A stretch of DNA of 5,854 bases, taken from contig RFJS01000179.1 in assembly GCA_003694825.1 (NCBI GenBank), forward strand, positions 1-5,854, in the 5' to 3' direction. Positions 1 through 5,205 of the stretch are shown here, in pieces (within the stretch, counting starts at the first letter, position 1; every line of letters begins with the position of its first letter). Position numbers and translations under genes: made by a program. This stretch comes from Verrucomicrobiota bacterium. Lineage in GTDB: Bacteria > Verrucomicrobiota > Verrucomicrobiia > Opitutales > Opitutaceae. The notes beneath the pieces were generated by a model, which saw only the letters and a program-made list of their open reading frames with translations, searched no databases and had not been told where the DNA came from.

Positions 1-76
1 AAGGCGCTGCGGCGGCTTTCTCCGGCCCGCCGCGGACGGTGGCGCAGTCTGGACACGTCCTGAGCGGGGCGGCGGC

Positions 77-117
77 AGGAAGAGAAAGGGCGGCGCCGTC
101 GTCGAGACGGGCCGCCC
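77..117 (-). terminator. Probable intrinsic terminator of the phosphatase-glyA unit
   Basis: Bases 88-94 (GGGCGGC) pair perfectly with 111-117 (GCCGCCC). After a single bulged G at 95, bases 96-100 pair with 106-110, leaving a five-base loop at 101-105. That makes a 12-bp, very GC-rich hairpin. Read on the minus strand it lies about 45 bases after the glyA stop codon and is followed by CTTTCTCTTCC, a pyrimidine tract with several T residues but no clean T run. The stem is strong and the tail is weak, so termination is likely but not certain. A weaker A/T hairpin (128-133 with 142-147) lies between it and glyA. Confidence 0.55.
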
Positions 118-162
118 GGGATTATTGGAAAACTGGAGACGGTTTTCAGTCTGGCGATTCGC

Positions 163-1446
163 TCACTTGTAGGGGAGCGGGAACCGGGCACAGAGGTCGA
201 GGACGCGGGAGCGAACGCTCTCGAGCACCGTTTCGTTCGCCGGGTCGGAAAGCACCTCGTCGATGAACCCGGCGATCAGCTCCATCTCCGGTTCGAGCAT
301 GCCGCGGCTGGTGACGGCGGGGGTGCCGAGGCGGATGCCGCTGGCCTTGAAGGGGCTGCGGGTTTCGAAGGGGATGGTGTTCTTGTTGCAGGTGATGTTG
401 GCGCGGTCGAGGGCGGCCTGGGCGTCCTTGCCGGTCAGCTCGGCGTCCTTGTCGCGAAGATCGACCATCATGAGGTGGTTGTCCGTGCCGCCGCTGACGA
501 TGCGGAAACCACGCTGCGAAAGGGCGTTGGAGAGCGCTTTGGCGTTGGCGACGATCTGAGCCTGGTAGGTCTTGAATTCGGGGCTCATCGCCTCCTTGAA
601 GCACACGGCCTTGGCGGCGATCACGTGCATGAGCGGTCCGCCCTGGGCGCCCGGGAAGACGGAGGAGTCGATCGCCTTGGCGTGCTCTTCCTTGCAGAGA
701 ATGAGCCCGCCGCGCGGCCCGCGCAGCGTCTTGTGGGTCGTGGTGGTGACGAAGTCGGCGTGCGGCACCGGCGAGGGGTGCAGACCGGCGGCGACGAGGC
801 CGGCGATGTGGGCGATGTCGGCGAAGAGATAGGCGCCGTTGGCCCGGGCGATCTCGCCCATCCGCTCGAAATCGATGATGCGGGAATAGGCGCTGGCACC
901 GACCGTGATCATCTTCGGCTTTTCGCGGGCGGCGACTTCGGCGAGCTCGTCGTAGTCGATACACTCATCTTTCTCGCTGACCCCGTAGGCGACGACCTCG
1001 TAGAGCTTGCCGGAGAAATTGGCCGGATTGCCGTGGGTGAGATGCCCGCCGTGGGAGAGATTCATGGCGAGGATCTTGTCGCCCGGCTTGAGCACAGAGA
1101 AGTAGACGGCGGCATTGGCCTGGCTCCCGGAGTGGGGCTGGACGTTGGCGTGCTCGGCGCCGAAGAGGGCCTTGGCGCGATCGATCGCGAGCTGTTCGAC
1201 GACATCGACGTGCTCGCACCCGCCATACCAGCGGCGGCGGGGATACCCTTCGGCATACTTGTTGGTGAGCACGCTGCCCTGGGCTTCCATGACGGCTGGC
1301 AGCGTGAAGTTTTCCGAGGCGATCAGCTCGATGTGCGTCTGCTGGCGTTCGAGTTCGGCCTGCACGGCAGCGGCGATCTCGGGATCGATCTGGGCCAGCG
1401 GAGCGGCGTTGAGCACGGGACGGTTGGCGGTGTCTGAGTAGGACAT
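163..1446 (-). CDS. glyA: Serine hydroxymethyltransferase (GlyA)
   Basis: This cytosolic PLP enzyme interconverts serine plus tetrahydrofolate with glycine plus 5,10-methylene-tetrahydrofolate, the main source of glycine and one-carbon units. The predicted protein has 427 residues, normal for bacterial GlyA. Visible family landmarks are SENF (44-47, containing the active-site Glu), [16 protein letters not shown] (about 66-81), the HSGSQAN block (105-111), [13 protein letters not shown] (209-221), the PLP-binding lysine K239 in TTTTHKT, and TRGMLEPEM near residue 380. An in-frame ATG at 1524 would add 26 Pro/Thr/Ser-rich residues and overlap the preceding phosphatase gene by 41 bases. The ATG at 1446 fits family length and leaves a 37-base gap, so it was chosen. 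No clear Shine-Dalgarno sequence precedes it. The gene is probably co-transcribed from the phosphatase gene and looks intact, with no missing key residue. Confidence 0.97.
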   Translation of the reverse strand: MSYSDTANRPVLNAAPLAQIDPEIAAAVQAELERQQTHIELIASENFTLPAVMEAQGSVLTNKYAEGYPRRRWYGGCEHVDVVEQLAIDRAKALFGAEHANVQPHSGSQANAAVYFSVLKPGDKILAMNLSHGGHLTHGNPANFSGKLYEVVAYGVSEKDECIDYDELAEVAAREKPKMITVGASAYSRIIDFERMGEIARANGAYLFADIAHIAGLVAAGLHPSPVPHADFVTTTTHKTLRGPRGGLILCKEEHAKAIDSSVFPGAQGGPLMHVIAAKAVCFKEAMSPEFKTYQAQIVANAKALSNALSQRGFRIVSGGTDNHLMMVDLRDKDAELTGKDAQAALDRANITCNKNTIPFETRSPFKASGIRLGTPAVTSRGMLEPEMELIAGFIDEVLSDPANETVLESVRSRVLDLCARFPLPYK

Positions 1447-1483
1447 GGGAGTGTTGGCTGGATGAAAAGTCGTAGGCGAGGTG

Positions 1484-1990
1484 TCAGTCTCCGGAGGCGG
1501 CTTCGGCGACGAGGCGGCGGACATGCTCGATCAGCGAGGGGATGGCCTCGACCATGGCGTCGCGGGCGGCCTCGTAGGCGGCGATGGCCTGACCGACCGG
1601 GTCGGGGATATCGGCATCGGCCGGGTCCCTGGCGACGAATTCGCGCATCAGGTAGAGGTGTTTCGGCGGTGGATCAAAGCGCATCTGGATCACCTGCCGG
1701 TGTGATTCGGTCATGCAGTAGATCGCGAGGGCGTCATCCACCAGATCCCGGGTGAGGCTGGTGGCCCGGTGGGTATCGAGGCGCAGGCCGACCTTGCGGA
1801 CCGCTTCGATGGCGTTGGGGCTGGCGGGAGCGCCGTCCATCGCGGCGATGCCGGCGGACTTGACTTCGAGGGACTTGAGCGGCTCCGGCTCGGCGGCAAG
1901 AGCGTGGCGAAACAGGGCCGCGGCCATCGGGCTGCGACAGGTGTTGCCGGTGCAGACGAAGAGGATGTGGCCGAGGTCGTTGTGATCCAT
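1484..1990 (-). CDS. Low-molecular-weight protein phosphatase, arginine-phosphatase-like
   Basis: A cytosolic cysteine phosphatase of the low-molecular-weight (LMW-PTP/ArsC-like) fold, 168 residues, normal length for the family. The P-loop is CTGNTCRS with nucleophile C13 and phosphate-binding R19. The general acid is D130 in the IPDP motif, and a helical C-terminus follows. LMW tyrosine phosphatases usually have Ile or a similar residue at the fifth loop position. Thr there (T17) is what distinguishes the Bacillus arginine phosphatase YwlE, so protein phospho-arginine is a plausible substrate. The residue after the acid Asp-Pro is Val rather than the Phe found in YwlE, which leaves the assignment open. 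The start is the ATG at 1990; an upstream in-frame TTG at 2005 would add five residues. No good Shine-Dalgarno sequence is visible. It lies 37 bases upstream of glyA on the same strand; ywlE and glyA are also near neighbours in Bacillus. Confidence 0.93.
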   Translation of the reverse strand: MDHNDLGHILFVCTGNTCRSPMAAALFRHALAAEPEPLKSLEVKSAGIAAMDGAPASPNAIEAVRKVGLRLDTHRATSLTRDLVDDALAIYCMTESHRQVIQMRFDPPPKHLYLMREFVARDPADADIPDPVGQAIAAYEAARDAMVEAIPSLIEHVRRLVAEAASGD

Positions 1991-2156
1991 GAACGAAAGG
2001 CGCAAAAGTGAGGCGGGGACCGTCCAGGAGTCAATCGGAACGGTTCGAGAAAATCGATCCCGGGTCTACCGAAGAAAGCGACGACTCAGCAGGTGTGTGC
2101 TAATTGCTTTTCAATCTTCCCGAGACTGACAGTCTCGCTCCGGAGATCCAGGCACC
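1991..2156. promoter_or_regulatory. Divergent intergenic region between the phosphatase and YbjQ operons
   Basis: These 166 bases separate two units reading away from each other, so both promoters should lie here. On the minus strand TTGACT (2034-2029) is a good -35 match, but the bases 16-18 further on (around 2011-2005) resemble a -10 box only weakly. On the plus strand no convincing -35/-10 pair was found. The right-hand end carries a palindrome at 2121-2137, described separately, and a GGAG at 2142-2145 placed 11 bases before the ATG at 2157 that can serve as a ribosome binding site. Confidence 0.5.
2121..2137. promoter_or_regulatory. Perfect 17-base palindrome before the YbjQ operon (candidate operator or leader hairpin)
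   Basis: CGAGACTG-A-CAGTCTCG is a perfect inverted repeat with 8-base arms around one central A, ending 19 bases before the first start codon of the YbjQ operon. A second palindrome, CTCCGGAG (2138-2145), abuts it and contains the probable Shine-Dalgarno GGAG. As DNA the site could bind a dimeric repressor. As RNA it could fold into a 7-bp stem with a 3-base loop just before the ribosome binding site. It does not match the Escherichia coli or Bacillus LexA boxes, and the regulator is unknown. Confidence 0.5.
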
Positions 2157-2471
2157 ATGATTCTGACCAATATCGAGACTGTTCCGGGCAAGCGCATCGT
2201 CGAGCACTACGGGCTTGTTTCCGGAAACACGGTACGCGCCAAACACGTCGGCCGCGACATTGTCGCCGGCCTGAAAAACATCGTGGGCGGCGAACTCAAG
2301 GGCTACACCGAGCTGCTCGACGAGGCGCGCAATGAATCCATTTCCCGGATGGTCGCGCAGGCCGAGGCGCTCGGTGCCAATGCGGTGGTGAATATCCGGT
2401 TCTCGACCTCGGCTGTGTCCCAGGGGGCGGCTGAACTCTACGTCTACGGCACGGCGGTTCGCGTGGAGTAG
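2157..2471 (+). CDS. YbjQ family (UPF0145) protein, soluble
   Basis: A 104-residue protein that spans a whole single-domain YbjQ/UPF0145 member with no signal peptide or membrane segment, so probably cytosolic. Landmarks are the N-terminal ETVPGKRIVEHYGLVSGNTV strand region, DIVAGLKNIVGGELKGYTELL (about residues 34-54), the helix with DEARNESISRM, the GANAVVNIRF strand and the closing YGTAVRVE strand. Family members are known from structures to form pentameric rings. The family is often labelled heavy-metal-binding, but this protein has no cysteine, so metal binding should not be assumed. GGAG at 2142-2145 provides a ribosome binding site. It is the first gene of a compact operon; the next start is only 7 bases after its stop. 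The biochemical function of the family is not established. Confidence 0.93.
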   Translation: MILTNIETVPGKRIVEHYGLVSGNTVRAKHVGRDIVAGLKNIVGGELKGYTELLDEARNESISRMVAQAEALGANAVVNIRFSTSAVSQGAAELYVYGTAVRVE

Positions 2472-2478
2472 CCAGACG

Positions 2479-2982
2479 ATGGATGAGCAGACCTCGTTTG
2501 AAACGGTCGCGCCGTTTCTGATATTTTTCGTCTATGCACTGCCGGTCATCCTTATGATCGGCGGGCTGATCATCGGTTCGATTCTCGAGAGCCGGCACTT
2601 TGCCTCGATCCGGAGCCGCGAGGCAGCGACGGCGGACTATCCTGCGGTGCCGACGCGTTCCTGGGACGAAACCCGTGCCGTGGCCGAGGTTCGGCTCGTG
2701 GCGAGCTCGGTGGTGGTTTCGCTCGACTACTTCAAGCGGATCCTTGCCGGTTTGCGCAATATCTTCGGCGGTCGCATCCGCTCCTACGAAAGCCTCCTCG
2801 ACCGGGCCAAGCGGGAAGCCATTTTGCGCCTCAAGGAAAGCGCGCCCGGCTTCGATATCATCGTCAACCTCCGCGTCGATACGTCCAACATCGCCTCGGT
2901 GCACAACCGGAAAAAGGGCATTGGCGGCGTCGAGGTGCTCGCCTCGGGGACGGCTATCCGCTACGAACGGCGCAAGGGATGA
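2479..2982 (+). CDS. Membrane-anchored YbjQ-like protein
   Basis: A 167-residue protein with one N-terminal transmembrane helix (about residues 11-36) followed by a YbjQ-like domain (about 66-163). The domain lines up with the product of the preceding gene: AGLRNIFGGRIRSYESLLDR (90-109) matches AGLKNIVGG...YTELLDE, and FDIIVNLRVDTSNI (125-138) matches ANAVVNIRFSTSAV. The first 14 residues are acidic, while SRHFASIRSR after the helix is basic, so by the positive-inside rule the domain should face the cytoplasm. There are no cysteines. GGAG at 2465-2468, inside the end of the previous gene, sits 10 bases before the ATG. Its last four bases are shared with the protease start as ATGA. It may assemble with the soluble paralogue into a mixed ring, which is inference. 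Exact function is unknown. Confidence 0.9.
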   Translation: MDEQTSFETVAPFLIFFVYALPVILMIGGLIIGSILESRHFASIRSREAATADYPAVPTRSWDETRAVAEVRLVASSVVVSLDYFKRILAGLRNIFGGRIRSYESLLDRAKREAILRLKESAPGFDIIVNLRVDTSNIASVHNRKKGIGGVEVLASGTAIRYERRKG

Positions 2983-3785
2983 AGTTTGTTCGCCGCGATC
3001 TCGGCGAGGCGGGGGAGGTCAGCAGTGGCGGGGGTATTCGCGGGGTTCTCGTCGAAACGGCCAAACTCTCCGCGCTGGGTGTTGCGCTGTTTGCGGTCCT
3101 GTATTTCGCGATCGGCTGGGCCACCGGCTTCGTGGTGAGCCGCCTGTCTGTGGAGCGGGAGCGAGCCATCTTTTCCGTGCTCAGCCATCCTGAGTTTGCC
3201 TCGCGGCCGCCGGAGCGTCTCGCCCCGGTCTGGGGCAGGGTGGAAGCTGTGCTCGAGCAGCTCCGGTCGGCTCCGGAGGTTCCCGCGCTCGACTACGAGC
3301 TTTACTATCAGGACCACCCGGTCGCCAATGCCGTCGCGCTTCCCGGCGGTGCTATCGTTCTCACGCGCGGCTTGCTCGAGGCGCTCGCGGACGAGGATAA
3401 CGACATGGCGCTGGCCTTCGTTATCGGCCACGAACTGGGCCACTTCGCCCACCGCGACCATCTTCGGTCCTTTGGCCGGGCGGCGGGCATGCGCTTCGCG
3501 CTTTTTCTGTTCTTTGGCGGAGACCTCGAGGCGATCACCACCAACGCGACCCAGTTGATGATGCTGCACGACTCGCGCGCCGACGAGTCCGCCGCGGACC
3601 TGTTCTCGATCGAGTGCCTCCGAACCGTGCGAGGCAGCTCCGCCGGTGCCGAGGAGTTCTTTGCATCACTTCTCAACGAACCACAGCTGCCCCGGTGGGC
3701 CTACCTGTTTTCCACCCACCCGGAGTTGGAGGAGCGAATCCGGGCGATTTCCGATCAGACGCTTCCCCGGACCGAGAATCGTTGA
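2979..3785 (+). CDS. M48-family membrane zinc metalloprotease (HtpX/Ste24-like)
   Basis: A 268-residue predicted peptidase. One clear transmembrane helix lies at about 30-54. The catalytic region follows: NAVALPGGAIVLTRGLL (117-133), the strand-turn that precedes the active site in M48 proteins; HELGH (151-155), with two zinc-binding histidines and the catalytic Glu152; SRADESAADLF (199-209), supplying the third zinc ligand E203; and STHPELEERI (245-254), the conserved C-terminal THP block. All key residues are present. It lacks the four-helix arrangement of HtpX and resembles the shorter single-anchor M48 proteins. Which side of the membrane the catalytic domain faces is ambiguous. Its start overlaps the previous stop (ATGA), so translation is probably coupled to the membrane YbjQ-like protein. 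Substrates are unknown; envelope or membrane-protein quality control is the general theme of the family. Confidence 0.93.
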   Translation: MKFVRRDLGEAGEVSSGGGIRGVLVETAKLSALGVALFAVLYFAIGWATGFVVSRLSVERERAIFSVLSHPEFASRPPERLAPVWGRVEAVLEQLRSAPEVPALDYELYYQDHPVANAVALPGGAIVLTRGLLEALADEDNDMALAFVIGHELGHFAHRDHLRSFGRAAGMRFALFLFFGGDLEAITTNATQLMMLHDSRADESAADLFSIECLRTVRGSSAGAEEFFASLLNEPQLPRWAYLFSTHPELEERIRAISDQTLPRTENR

Positions 3786-3951
3786 ATCTCAGGCTTCGGC
3801 TCGGGGAAATCATCAATCATTGCTGGCTGCACTTCCGTGGGTTTTGCCTCTTCTTATGTGCTGTCGACGCGCGGTAGAGCCGGCCCCGATGGCAGCGGTG
3901 ATCGTGCGGCGGATCACCTGGTGGTGGTAAAAGCACGAATGTGCGCTGATC
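3786..3951. other. Non-coding stretch after the protease gene
   Basis: No supportable gene was found on either strand. All three minus-strand frames were read beyond the sulfatase remnant and none continues recognisable sulfatase sequence. A 7-bp inverted repeat, GGTGATC (3897-3903) and GATCACC (3912-3918) with an 8-base loop, is present but is not followed by a T run on either strand. No convincing terminator for the YbjQ-M48 operon was identified. Confidence 0.5.
3897..3918. repeat. Short inverted repeat, 7-bp arms
   Basis: GGTGATC and its exact reverse complement GATCACC enclose eight bases. It lies between the end of the protease gene and the end of the sulfatase remnant. No T tract follows in either direction, so it is not a typical terminator. 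It could be an operator relic, a transcript-stabilising hairpin or chance. Confidence 0.35.
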
Positions 3952-4320
3952 CTACGGTAGCGTGATGGTGTTGGCTGTGTGAGCCAGTGGGCTCTCGCGG
4001 AAGAAAGCGTTGTTGCTGTCAATGCCGCAGCCGTGGATGCGGATGCCGGTGATCAAGGCGGTGCGAGAGGGGGCACAGGGCCGAGGCACGGGGGCATTGG
4101 AAAAGGCTGCGTCCTGCCCGGCGAGACGATCGATCCTGGGCGTGAGGCGCTTGCAGATCTCGGTGCGCCTGGCTGGATCGGGATAGATCGACTGGAGGAA
4201 GTTGCCCGGTTCCTCGGCGAGGTATCCGGTAATCGGTTCCAGCTCATCGACCGCGATGAAGAGAAAGTTGGGCTGGCCGCGCGGTTTTGTGGACGGAGTA
4301 GAGCCACACCGTGTGACGAG
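3952..4320 (-). pseudogene. Sulfatase remnant: N-terminal fragment with formylglycine motif
   Basis: An open frame of 122 codons with no ATG reads as the beginning of a formylglycine-dependent sulfatase. Numbered from 4320, it has GQPNFLFIAVDELEP (15-29; family form PNFLFIAVDDL, with metal-ligand D25), LTPRIDRLAG (59-68; usual TPNIDRLA) and CAPSRTALITG (82-92), the Cys-X-Pro-Ser-Arg signature in which C82 would become formylglycine. DSNNAFFRES (101-110) and TITLP (118-122) resemble the block usually followed by QYF in iduronate/choline-sulfatase-like members. A TAG at 3954-3952 then ends it, where family members continue for another 300-400 residues. Upstream, the same frame reaches an ATG at 4374, two bases after the lipoprotein stop, but a TAG at 4323-4321 interrupts it. 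It is therefore a truncated, dead gene that has kept its frame and active-site motif, perhaps recently decayed. A still-translated short peptide is unlikely. Confidence 0.8.
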
Positions 4321-4331
4321 CTATCCTTTGC

Positions 4332-4349
4332 GTTGCGGTTGTTGCGGTT
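4332..4349. repeat. Perfect tandem duplication of a 9-base unit
   Basis: GTTGCGGTT occurs twice in direct succession. On the minus strand it lies in the stretch between the ATG at 4374 and the TAG at 4321, encoding a Lys-Pro-Gln-Gln-Pro-Gln-like run if translated. It sits in the decayed leader of the sulfatase remnant. It is probably a small slippage product with no evident function. Confidence 0.5.
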
Positions 4350-4376
4350 TGGCCGTTTTCGCCAGCCGTAGCATTT

Positions 4377-5012
4377 TTACGGGATCATGCCGGCGCCGCG
4401 CAGCGTTTCTTTCACGGCGATCACGATCTCGTCGACGATTCGTTCCGGTGTCTCCGGCTTGGTGAGCCGGGAACGAGCGGCGAAGATTTTCCGTCCCGTT
4501 TTTCCGTCGAAGACGAGGGTCTCGACGTCGAGCGTTGTGCTCATGATCGTGTAGCCGCGGGAGAAATACGCGCCGACGTCGAACACGTAGGCCGAGTATC
4601 CCCAATAGTAGTTGTAATACGGCTCGGCATCATGCCAGCTCACCGTCGAGTCCTGATACATCTCCTGCTTGAAGTCGGCGACCCGCAGGGCCACGACGAG
4701 ATCGAACTCTCCGGCCTCGACTTCGGCACGGGCGCGGTCGGGATCCTGGAGCTCGCTCTCGTCGAGGATCGTGTAGGCGGGGGTGGCGTTGCGGATCCAC
4801 TTGGCCAGTCGATCTTCCACTTTGCGGCGCATCGTGGGCTCGTTGATCGGATAGACGGCGAGAATCTTGTCGGCCTTCTCGAAGGTGGCCTTCGCCGATG
4901 GATCGGCCCAGGCGGAGAGCATGGAGGCGCCGCTGGAGGCACACCCGGAAAGGAGCGCCAGGGCGGCGCCGGCGGCGAGAAGGCTGGCAAAGGCAACAAG
5001 ACGTCGTTTCAT
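4377..5012 (-). CDS. Predicted outer-membrane lipoprotein of unknown function
   Basis: A 211-residue protein with a classical lipoprotein signal: MKRR n-region, a hydrophobic stretch at 5-22 and lipobox LSGC with acylated C24, the only cysteine. Residue +2 is Ala rather than Asp, which in Escherichia coli terms favours the outer membrane. The mature part looks alpha/beta: SAWADPSA (33-40), strand KILAVYPI (49-56), a basic helix 61-74, strand AYTILDES (79-86), strand FDLVVALRVADF (103-114), an aromatic segment YYNYYWGYSAYVFDVGAYF (132-150), strand TTLDVETLVFDGKTGR (159-174) and a C-terminal helix. This order recalls uncharacterised lipoproteins that begin SAWxDP and have a Tyr-rich insert before an LxDxxTGxxxW/F hairpin, but that is recollection and not a search result. 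It is divergent from the exported protein gene at 5206. No clear ribosome binding site is visible. Confidence 0.85.
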   Translation of the reverse strand: MKRRLVAFASLLAAGAALALLSGCASSGASMLSAWADPSAKATFEKADKILAVYPINEPTMRRKVEDRLAKWIRNATPAYTILDESELQDPDRARAEVEAGEFDLVVALRVADFKQEMYQDSTVSWHDAEPYYNYYWGYSAYVFDVGAYFSRGYTIMSTTLDVETLVFDGKTGRKIFAARSRLTKPETPERIVDEIVIAVKETLRGAGMIP

Positions 5013-5205
5013 ACGCGCGAGCGCGGAGCAGAGAGCGCCGGTTTTGTCGAACCCGAGATGCGATCAGCGGAAGGGAAGGCGGGGAAATGCGTTCCGGGCT
5101 GGCCAGGGCCGGAAACGGGAGCATGATCGGGCAGGACGGGACGATGCTGCAATGCCCCCAACAGGGGTAATTCACTGCCCCGGCAACCTGACAGATCCAC
5201 TGACT
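5013..5205. promoter_or_regulatory. Divergent control region between lipoprotein and exported-protein genes
   Basis: The 193 bases separate two genes reading outward, so it should contain both promoters. No convincing -35/-10 pair was recognised on either strand. TATGAT at 5205-5210 looks like a -10 box but overlaps the preferred start codons and lacks a -35 partner at the right distance. A small CCCC-AACA-GGGG hairpin (5156-5167) is the only local structure noted. The plus-strand frame stays open through this region, but its translation (Arg/Gly/Ala-rich) shows no protein-like character before the signal peptide. Confidence 0.45.

Noticed and set aside
1..63. Possible C-terminus of a rightward gene, open from base 1 to TGA at 61-63
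   Set aside because: Only 20 codons, Arg-rich (KALRRLSPARRGRWRSLDTS), and such a short open run in GC-rich DNA is not evidence of coding.
146..964. Minus-strand frame of 272 codons overlapping glyA in another frame
   Set aside because: Extremely Arg/Pro/His-rich, typical of an out-of-frame reading of GC-rich coding sequence; glyA in the other frame is unmistakable.
475..1437. Long open plus-strand frame of 320 codons opposite glyA
   Set aside because: It is antisense to a certain glyA gene; the composition (Gly, Asp, Val, Arg) is what the complementary strand of a GC-rich gene produces, and no motif was recognised.
1447..1524. Upstream ATG giving GlyA 26 extra residues
   Set aside because: The extension is low-complexity Pro/Ser/Thr, overlaps the phosphatase gene by 41 bases and makes the protein longer than the family norm.
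3763..3808. TTCCCCG (3763-3769) with CGGGGAA (3802-3808) as terminator of the protease operon
   Set aside because: The loop would be 32 bases long, half the structure lies inside the coding sequence and no T run follows.
3979..4371. Plus-strand frame of 130 codons as a hypothetical gene
   Set aside because: The opposite strand carries recognisable sulfatase motifs in one frame, so this frame is their antisense reflection; no protein-family feature was seen in it.
4321..4374. Separate 17-residue peptide gene after the lipoprotein
   Set aside because: No ribosome binding site and no recognisable product, and it is better explained as the decayed start of the sulfatase remnant.
4351..4378. GGC/GCC hairpin followed by TTTTT as a plus-strand terminator
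   Set aside because: Only three good base pairs form on the plus strand before a C-A mismatch, and it lies about 570 bases after the nearest plus-strand gene.
4867..5205. N-terminal extension of the exported protein from an upstream start
   Set aside because: The added 113 residues are Arg/Ala/Gly-rich, overlap the oppositely oriented lipoprotein gene, and would bury a good signal peptide in the middle of the protein.
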